Assembly (NCBI GenBank): GCA_902728285.1
Contig: CACVBU010000732.1
Span: forward strand, 2,229,926-2,293,925
From: Clytia hemisphaerica
Lineage: Eukaryota; Cnidaria; Hydrozoa; Leptothecata; Clytiidae
Direction of reading: 5' to 3'
DNA: 64,000 nucleotides
Position numbers and translations under genes: made by a program. The notes under the pieces were generated by a model that did no database searches, was not told the DNA's origin, and saw only the letters and a list, made by a program, of their open reading frames with translations. Shown here piece by piece: positions 56,931 to 64,000 of the stretch (its first letter is position 1; the number at the start of each line of letters is the position of its first letter).

Positions 56931-57914
56931 AGGTAATAAAGATACAGATGGAGAGAAAACGTCTCGGTAAGAATATATTACTTTCATTAGGATATATTTT
57001 TGGGCTGACATTTTGTGAACATTGAGAGTCGCATCACATTATCATTGAAAGTTTCTTATCTTAAAATCTTCACGTCTAAGTGGGAAGCGGTTTTCATACT
57101 CTGACAAAATGATCGAAACAAGGTTCCTAATCGTAACACGTAATTCTTTTTAAATCTATCGATGGCTTTATGGGCAGCTTGAGTCTGTTAAATGACGCGC
57201 CTTTAACTTTTCTGGTTTATCACCTGGTTTTCGATTTTCATTCAGAATTCAGGATGCGTACCACGTCGATTTTTCAAATTTTACAATTTCATATTACATC
57301 CCTAATCCTAAAAATAGCAAGGATAATATTTCCTTTTCCTTTTTCACGGAAATAATATTTATCCATCGAAATAAACCCCTTTTAAGTCTATTTTAGATAT
57401 TTTCCGTCCAAGATCTGGTCCGTAAATTAATCAATTGTAAGATGATACTATAATCCCAAGTACACCACAATCGATTACATTTTTAAACTAGCATTAACTA
57501 TCGCTATAAATGCCCCCATAGCCCTGAATTTATGATAATTTAATAAGGAATGCTACTTTTAGCCTGAGTAATCGCCCTACCGTTACACTCTTATTTATTT
57601 ATAAGCATAACACTTATAAACACAATTTAGCTAAAATTTGGAAACTAATAAGACATAATCAATCAAGTATGAACTCGCAAGAAAATAACACACTGAGAAT
57701 TCACCCAGAAAATGAAATATTGATAAAACCATGTGTCATTGAGTCTATAAATAAATTTTTACGAAGTGTTTTTGATAAATATGATAAATGATAAAGAAAT
57801 AAAATCACTTCTGTCTCATAGAGAATGCTAAAAAATTTGGATTAGAAATCAGAAAAAATGAAATGAACCGCCGTTGTTGTCGTCTTTTTTTCTGAATAAT
57901 TTTTTGCAGAACAT

Positions 57915-58095
57915 TCGCCTTTCACGTGCCGGGGGGGGCAATAAAATCACGTCAAAATTTACAAAAATTTAAGGTAGTAAAAGTGTAAGGCACGTCAAAA
58001 ATTTAGGGTGCGTTGATAATAAGGCACGTAAGAGGGCGCGTCAATAAATGGAAGGTGCGTGTACGCGTAAGGCGCGTCATTTAACAGACTCAACT
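57915..58095. repeat. Repeat with GGCACGTCAA / GGCGCGTCA words
   Basis: Starts at a G-run (CGTGCCGGGGGGGGCAATAA) and continues with variants of AAGGCACGTCAA, AAGGCACGTAAG and AAGGCGCGTC. Confidence 0.6.
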
Positions 58096-58129
58096 TTCCC
58101 TGATTAGAAATGCCGAAAGCATCCACCGA

Positions 58130-58740
58130 AGGGGGGGCTTTGAAATATCTGTTCTGAAGGCACGTTCCAGCTGGATATGGTGGTCTGTTCTTAGCAAACT
58201 AAAGAAAAAAGTCTGCTGGAAAAAAGTGGCCTGTTCTACTTAAGATTGGGACCAGCTGGAAAAAATGATCTGTTCTTATGAAAAATAGTTTGATATCAAA
58301 AAAATAAGATGTCTAAGATTTTCCTATTTGTTCTGAGGAAATTTAAAAAAAGTCCAAAAGTCTTTGAGATCTGTTCTTTTCCTTCTGAATGTAGTTGCCT
58401 GGAGTGGCAGCTAAAATTCTCCATCTTTGTAGAACATCTGGAAATTAAGTTTCTGTTCTTAAAAGTCCTTCAATGTCGAGCTGGAATTTAGCGATCTGTT
58501 CTCATATAGGATTCTGTCAGTCCCTCGGTCAGCCCTAATAGATAAGAACAGTTAACTCGCGTAAAATCAATCACCTGGTAATTTCGTACCTGTTGCGAAA
58601 GTTTTTTTACTTCCTAGCTGGAAAAATATAACTGTTCTGAAGTAAAAATTTCTCCCCTGGAAAAAGAGGAACTGTTCTTGATTTCGAGAAAATCTTTCCA
58701 GCTGGCAAATCAGAACAGATATTTGCAAATTTTAGGTCGG
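58130..58740. repeat. Repeat with CAGCTGGAAAA and TCTGTTCTTA words
   Basis: Eight or more degenerate units follow the pattern (CCAG)CTGGAAAAA(N)n then TCTGTTCT. The right end is inverted (TTTCCAGCTGGCAAATCAGA, then ACAGATATTTG) relative to the left (ATATCTGTTCTGAAGG). Confidence 0.6.
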
Positions 58741-59378
58741 TGGCTGCTTCTGAAATGCCTACGTAATTATGTATAATTTCGTAATCACATAATCACGTAA
58801 CAACGTTTCTCGATTGGTTATTCACTCTTCTTTTCAGAGCTATTCAAAGATAGTAACGAGTCTACTTGATGAAAAACATGTGCTGTTTTCATGTTTTTCA
58901 GCAGGGACATAACTATACCATATAGTTTATCATTTTTGGCTGATGGTAGAATTTGTAAAAAAAATAATTAGACAGTTGAGGAATTTTTTAGGGCACTTTT
59001 AGATTAAAAATTTTGATAGCTTTTACTTTAGATAGAATTTCTATCGTAAAAAATCATGTTAAATTTGGTGGGTATTCAATTTAGCGGACTTTTCTTTTAA
59101 AAACCACCAAGTCCGCCAAATTTAATACGCAAACTAAAGGTAAGTAAAGTATGTGACTTGTTTGTTTATGTTTGATACTTTTGTGAGATTTTAAAGTCTG
59201 TTTCAAAAAGGTGTGCAGTGTTTTTATTTATGACCATAACTTTTTAAGCATTTGTCGTATGATATTAAGTTTGATATCGTTGAAAAAATACGTTTATATT
59301 TATTAAGATGAGAATGAGAAAATGAGAAAATTGATAATTTTGCAATTTATCTTTTTTAGAAAAATTCATGATAACAGA

Positions 59379-60560
59379 ATGACTGAAAAAAACAATAACA
59401 AATCTCTGAAACGAAATCTGATTGGTTTAACATGTGGTGGTAGTACAGGGCTATTTGCCGCCCTCGGAAACGCCCTAATTCAATACATATACCGCCAAAA
59501 CCCAAACGTGGACTTGTCTGACCAGGTGATTTTTGTTCGATCTGTTATTCAATTTGTGATGATTGGAACTATTCTTCTTTGGAAACAAATGAGTCCTTGG
59601 ACAGGATCATGGAAAATGTTTGGACGGTTATGGTTTATGGGGATGACTAAAGTAACGAGTTTAGCCTTCTTTTACCGTGCTTTGAGAGTATTACCTTTAG
59701 GAGATACGACTGTGATTTTATTTACTAATCCAGTTTTTACACTCTTTTTAGGAATTATCTTTCTAAATGAAGCACGTAGCGCCTTCAATATCATTTTTGG
59801 ATTATTGAGTTTTCTCGGGGTGGCAATAATTGCAGACCCTCAATTATTTTTCTCTGACCAAACCTCGCTAAAGGGACCAAGTAATACAAGTTTGACTCCA
59901 ATCAATACAACGTCTTCAGTCTTGAATGGGACTAATATCGACGAAGCGGCGCCCTACAGCAAAATTGTCGCCGTTGGGTTTGCTCTTATGGGTGCAATGT
60001 TGTTAAGTTTATATATGGTGATATTAAAATATAATACAAGTGATAAAGTCGATTTTAGAGTTGCCCTGTTTTACCCAAGTATTTGCGGACTCTGGTTACC
60101 GCCTATTGTTCAGGCGGCCGAGCGGCGCCCCTTTGGATTTAATCAACTAACATATGACTTTTGGCTTATAATGATTGCAGGCGCCGTATCATATTTTATC
60201 GCCATGCTCCTAATGGCGTACGCCCTGTTTATGGCGGAAGCAGGTCCAGCCGCCTTAGTTCGTAATGCCGAAGTGATTTTCGCTCTTATCTTTGAAGTGG
60301 TAATGATGCAGCAGATTCCGATGTTGTTCAGCATTGCGGGCGTGGTTTTGATTTTGTGGTGCACCTCTATGATTGTTTTTAATCGGATCTTCAGTTTAGA
60401 GCAAAAAATCTGTCAAAAATGCTGTAAAAGAAACACAAATGATGACATATTGACAGTCAGCATTATTGAAAGCGAAAGTGAAAATACTGGAAAAGAGGCT
60501 AATGAAGACACTAGCCTGAACCCAACAGATGGAAAGAACATAACATATACAAGATTTTAG
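59379..60560 (+). CDS. SLC35G1: SLC35G1-like membrane transporter (DMT/EamA family)
   Basis: A multi-pass membrane protein of the drug/metabolite transporter superfamily; the substrate of SLC35G proteins is not settled. The reading frame from the ATG at 59379 encodes 393 residues without an intron. Upstream, TTATCTTTTTTAG at 59348-59360 looks like a splice acceptor, so I prefer this ATG over the in-frame one at 59322 and expect a non-coding first exon. Two EamA repeats are visible. The first has FVRSVIQF, then YRALRVLPLGDTTVI, FTNPVFTLFLGIIFLNE and FLGVAIIADP. The second runs from VAVGFALMGAML to AEAGPAALVRNAEVIFALIF and VVLILW, about ten membrane segments in total. The loop between the halves has three Asn-X-Ser/Thr sites. 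The tail is Cys/Lys-rich, then acidic. Confidence 0.92.
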   Translation: MTEKNNNKSLKRNLIGLTCGGSTGLFAALGNALIQYIYRQNPNVDLSDQVIFVRSVIQFVMIGTILLWKQMSPWTGSWKMFGRLWFMGMTKVTSLAFFYRALRVLPLGDTTVILFTNPVFTLFLGIIFLNEARSAFNIIFGLLSFLGVAIIADPQLFFSDQTSLKGPSNTSLTPINTTSSVLNGTNIDEAAPYSKIVAVGFALMGAMLLSLYMVILKYNTSDKVDFRVALFYPSICGLWLPPIVQAAERRPFGFNQLTYDFWLIMIAGAVSYFIAMLLMAYALFMAEAGPAALVRNAEVIFALIFEVVMMQQIPMLFSIAGVVLILWCTSMIVFNRIFSLEQKICQKCCKRNTNDDILTVSIIESESENTGKEANEDTSLNPTDGKNITYTRF

Positions 60561-60628
60561 TAGTTTTTTAGATGCTTTGGATCTATAATATGTGGAATAA
60601 CCTTCAACTTTGTACACAAATTTTGAAA

Positions 60629-60634
60629 AATAAA
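60629..60634 (+). promoter_or_regulatory. Poly(A) signal of SLC35G1-like gene
   Basis: AATAAA about 70 bp after the stop codon. Confidence 0.55.
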
Positions 60635-60679
60635 GAAAGACGGGTTCTAAATAGAAATTTGTCTTTTGATGTCACTTAT

Positions 60680-60895
60680 TTTTTGCGGGAACTAATTTTT
60701 GCGGTTCGCAGTTCAAGATTTAATATTTAATATTTGCAGGAACTTAATTTTGCGGATTTCTCACTCGAAAGCAAATTAGAGCTGTACTGTGAATTATTCG
60801 ATCCTTGTTTTCCGCATTTGAAAAATTTTACAGGAACTTAATTTTACGGTTTGGGCCTAAATTCGCAAAAACCGCAAACTAGAACGCGCCACAAT
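60680..60895. repeat. Repeat with GAACTTAATTTTGCGG words
   Basis: Three or more units of GGAACTTAATTTT(A/G)CGG-type sequence; similar in style to the TTTTAGCGA repeat at 3245-3605. Confidence 0.5.
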
Positions 60896-61429
60896 CATGA
60901 GGACGGATTATATCTAACTGTGCTTTTGATTGAGGACTGAATATTTCTTTTTCTTTTTTAAGTTTTTATATTAGTTAGTCAAATTATTTTATTGACAGAT
61001 AAGATAAAAATGAAAACAAAAGTAATTTTATTTCATTTCTGAATTCTTTCTTTTTATTATCTCATCAAAATATCTTTTTATCCAATTTTTGAAAAGACAT
61101 TGCTTTGGCATTGTCACATCCTGGATGCATAAAATCTTATTCTTTGCTAAATATTTTTCGTATAAAATACAAAGTTTGTATCGTTTCCCGAAGAGAAAAT
61201 ATCTATCAATTCTATCTGTAATCATAGACTAGTAATCTCGTCTCTTTTTTCTTCTCTCAACCTTGATTCGGAGCATTTCCCCGACGTGAATTTGCTTTCT
61301 ATTTTTTTGTGTTTTCTTCATTTGCAAAAACTGAACGCTTGAACATCCCCACGTAAGCATACCTACACAAAATAGAGAAATGCAGAAGTAAAATCATTTA
61401 AAAGTTTCGATGGCCAAAATATCAAGTAC

Positions 61430-61575
61430 AAGTTAAGAACATTTTGAGGCTTTGCTGACAACTATTTATTAGGAACATTGATAAAAATGGTCACAAAATG
61501 GTGAAAATAAGAACATGTTAAGAACATTCGAAAGCTTGGAAAATTTTGGATGTTCTTATGACAAACGTGTAAACA
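61430..61575. mobile_element. TACACG MITE, truncated copy
   Basis: TTAAGAACATTTTGAGG and TTTTGGATGTTCTTATGACA, ending AACGTGTA. The left part is missing or diverged. Confidence 0.6.
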
Positions 61576-61639
61576 TCATGACAGGTACATCTACCCCCTG
61601 TGCATATGCACCAAATCTTTGCTATACACACTATCTTTA

Positions 61640-61857
61640 TAACACCCCTTTTCTCACAGACCCGGTGGGACCCCTTCCACTGAAAAAAATTGGCTAAAAT
61701 ATCGTCCCCAAATGGCAAAGTATACACCGCTCTTGACCCCACTGAAAATAATTAAATAAACAAATCATCAATATGCTACTTTCTATCCCTACTGGATTTT
61801 TTTGACTTGAAAACAATGGAATATCTTACTGGGTCTGTGAAAAAGGGTGGGTTTTAT
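61640..61857. mobile_element. MITE with TCTCACAGACCC ends, second copy
   Basis: AACACCCCTTTTCTCACAGA at the left is mirrored by TCTGTGAAAAAGGGTGGGTT at the right. Related to 37420-37543. Confidence 0.7.
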
Positions 61858-61868
61858 AAGAACAATTT

Positions 61869-62145
61869 GAGGCGAAATATATAGCATGGTATGGCCTGAG
61901 AGTTTGAATTTCCCAGATCCTAATAACGGTTGAAAACATAGCCAATCAAATTTTGTTATTCTTTTGCTGGTCACACTTTCTTAGAGAAAGCGCAACTTCC
62001 GAAATTTGGTTTTTGTTTTAGTGAGGACAGCAGCGCTAATTTCGAATTTTCCACTGTAAATTTTTTGAGGCAGATTTGTGCCTCGCAGGTCATACCCGTC
62101 CCGTATACATCAGATTATAAAAATACAGGACGGGTCTCCTGTCTA
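61869..62145. mobile_element. Short deletion form of the element at 16372-17886
   Basis: The left 90 bp and right 180 bp of the long form are fused at CCAATCAAATTTTG/TTATTCTTTT. About 1.1 kb of interior is absent. Confidence 0.75.
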
Positions 62146-62149
62146 ATCA

Positions 62150-62275
62150 GGACAGTGTCTGCCTATTGTTATATTGTGCTGGTATAAACAAAAAAATGTT
62201 TTTCTTTCCCTCTTTCTGATCATCTTGCTACACATCCGTGTCAATCCAATGTGAAAAAGCTTTTAAATTAAAATT
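62150..62275. repeat. Dispersed repeat shared with 4260-4400 and 39894-40003
   Basis: Phrases TTGTTATATTGTGCTGGTAT, CATCCGTGTCAATCCAATG and CACATTGGATTGACATGG (in complement) recur, together with TCCTGATATGAAA at the other copies. The boundaries are unclear. Confidence 0.45.
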
Positions 62276-62464
62276 GATGAGTAAGCAAACGATATCACTC
62301 TTATTTAAAAACAAAACCTTTAATAAAATAGAATGTTTCAAAACCTAACAGCCAAATGAATGGTTTGAAATGACCCGCAAAACCTCAACCCGATAAGATG
62401 TCGAATGAAAAATAAACCAGCTTACCATTGAACCATTTTCTATGTTTTTTATGTGTTCACTTTT

Positions 62465-64000
62465 CTAATTTCCCTGTTGAAAGTTCGGCTGAATCAACCC
62501 TCCTTGGCCTGAGAAAGAAAGAAGAAAGGTTATCATAATTAGGCACCGTTGGCTATATACTCGGGAAACCTTTAAGATGCTGAATTTTCAGTTACCTAAG
62601 ACGAAAATGCCTCAGTTTTTCTCTACCTTAAAGTTGGAAAAACAGCAGTAATACTGATAAAAATGGGAGCCGAGATAATGTGTTTTCGTCTTTTTATTTC
62701 ACAGAACTAATAATCTCTCAATCTAACCTTGTCCTCTTTTTCCATTTCAGCTTTTTATCTTATCTTATCTTATCGAAACCCATCAATAATGGCAATAGCC
62801 TAATGCTAGCCTAGAGATCTAAGCCAGATTGATTCAGTCACTTGGTAAAATCTGATGGTAAGTTGTGAGTGAATATCTGTTTTTCAAGGCAAACTTAAAA
62901 TTCCGTACATAAAAATCATTAAAGCGCCGATAACGCTATAATGCCGTCAGCCGTATCTTGGCCTTGTAAAAACTGGCTTCATCAATGCTAAGTTCAATTC
63001 AAAACTGACAAATCTCCACAAAGAGTTTTCGGTTACCTGGGTGATGAAAGGGTTGTGGTATAACGACGAACGGTTGTTGGTGTTGTTGTTGATGATGAGG
63101 TTGTCCACCCGCTGTGTATACTGATGGTCGTTGCTGGTACACGGCCGTTGCCGCTGCTGCCGCCGCTGGGTTCCCTAAACAGGAATACACGTTTTTAGAG
63201 GCGTGGTGTAAATTTTGTTGGTAAAGCTGATGCTAAGTACATGCTTAAAGGCTCTTTACGGGAATAAAAGGAGCTTATTTTATGCAGTGTCTTCAAGCTG
63301 AGTCAGATAAATTTAAGCTACTTTTTTTACGCAACGATATTCTGCAAACAAGTGAAAGATCGAAAGTTGTTTCGAGATGTGACCTCACATTTTATTGCTT
63401 TTGTAAACAAAAGAATAGCAAAGTTGATTTCGAGCAGATTTACAACCGAATGTTTTGATTATAATATAAGATGAAACATTCGGAAGAGTATCAGTAAAAA
63501 TCCCTTTTTTTGAAGAAAAATTTTTTAATTCAATGTATTTTCGTTTTTTCAAAACCTTTTCTAATCTTGTCGCACTTGTTTTTACTACATCAGCATCATC
63601 GGACCTTTCAATCAAGACAAAACCTTTAATTTTGCTTAATTCGGACTCAGAGCGTGTAATCTAATTTGGTGGAATGTCATAGAGATTCGAATCATAAAAA
63701 GCATCTTATGGAAAATTCTTAGAGTCCACTTTACTTCTGCCGGTGACAGAAGTTCAATCAGACCCTGGAAATTTTCCCCGAAAGGAGATTTCCGGGTAGG
63801 GTGATATTTCCGGGACCGAATTTCTCTAGAATCAGTTCTTCCCAGCAACTTAAGGATGGAAATACAAGTATAGAGTAAAGTTTACCTTGTGAATGCATTG
63901 AGTGCGCAACATGTTGATAATTTGTATTTTGGTTATTCATAACGTATTGCTGATGGTGGGACGGTACGTAATGTTGTGAGACCACCACTGAACCGGCGCC
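62465..64000 (-). CDS. C-terminal part of a Gln/His/Ala-rich protein, 5' end outside window
   Basis: I do not recognise this gene. Three exons join in frame on the minus strand: 63886-64000 (partial at the window edge), 63037-63174 and 62465-62508, with GT-AG boundaries and a TAG stop at 62465. The visible 98 or so residues are low-complexity: VVVSQHYVPSHHQQYVMNNQ, then a run of six alanines, then GGQPHHQQQHQQPFVVIPQP, ending IQPNFQQGN. Such tails occur in RNA-binding proteins and transcription co-factors (ataxin-2-type tails look similar), but this is not evidence of identity. The consistent phases across three exons support a real gene. Confidence 0.75.

Larger units (their letters stand above)
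55292..59378. other. Intergenic region between caspase and SLC35G1-like gene
   Basis: No complete gene was recognised. It holds a scrambled fragment of the last caspase exon (56845-56930), the CACGTCAA repeat at 57915-58095 and the CAGCTGG repeat at 58130-58740. 55300-56800 has moderate-length open frames without recognisable similarity. Confidence 0.5.
60561..62464. other. Gap between SLC35G1-like gene and right-edge gene
   Basis: Contains 3' UTR of the plus-strand gene and repeats (60685-60890, 61430-61575, 61640-61857, 61869-62145, about 62150-62275). The two flanking genes converge here. No further gene was recognised. Confidence 0.5.

Noticed and set aside
59322..59378. Upstream in-frame ATG of the SLC35G1-like gene adding 19 residues
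   Set aside because: A convincing splice acceptor (TTTTTTAG) lies between the two ATGs, and the extra residues do not resemble family members.

Overview
The window is nuclear DNA from an animal, most likely an invertebrate. The genes are split by introns with standard GT-AG boundaries, the non-coding DNA is AT-rich, and introns and intergenic gaps are packed with short inverted-repeat elements. The gene set (a merlin/NF2-type FERM protein, the double-RGS kinase anchor AKAP10, a T-box transcription factor, a caspase-8-type protease and an SLC35G-type transporter) is metazoan. I cannot fix the phylum. A sponge or another early-branching or fast-evolving invertebrate would fit, but that is a guess.

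Layout. (1) About 534-7476, minus strand: merlin (NF2) homolog, 11 coding exons reconstructed from the start codon through the FERM domain into the coiled coil; its C-terminus lies beyond base 1. (2) 7477-18857: an 11 kb gap between two divergent genes, mostly repeats, with a possible 5' non-coding exon near 13.5 kb. (3) 18872-28264, plus: complete AKAP10 homolog in 12 coding exons, ending in the amphipathic PKA-binding helix. (4) 28265-34885: intergenic and repeat-rich. (5) 34886-43490, plus: complete T-box gene in 7 coding exons, closest by motif to the Tbx2/3 class. Its introns and flanks hold many copies of one TACACG-ended MITE family. (6) 43491-49984: intergenic. (7) 49985-55291, plus: caspase-8-like gene in at least five coding exons, with the 5' end unresolved. 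(8) 59379-60560, plus: SLC35G1-like transporter with an uninterrupted coding region. (9) 62465-64000, minus: last three exons of a Gln/His/Ala-rich protein that I do not recognise.

The genes do not form an operon or a single pathway. Merlin (cortex and growth control), AKAP10 (PKA anchoring), the T-box factor (development) and the caspase (cell death) are simply neighbours.

The most unusual feature is how mobile DNA has reshaped exons. In the last caspase exon a roughly 190 bp MITE sits between two copies of about 103 bp that contain the splice acceptor and part of the exon, so the first copy could be spliced into a MITE-encoded tail. A MITE of a different family in T-box intron 1 has the same arrangement with a 57 bp flanking duplication. 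Other notable signals are a minisatellite in merlin that repeats the splice acceptor itself, very long palindromes in the caspase and AKAP10 introns, and MITEs touching splice donors.
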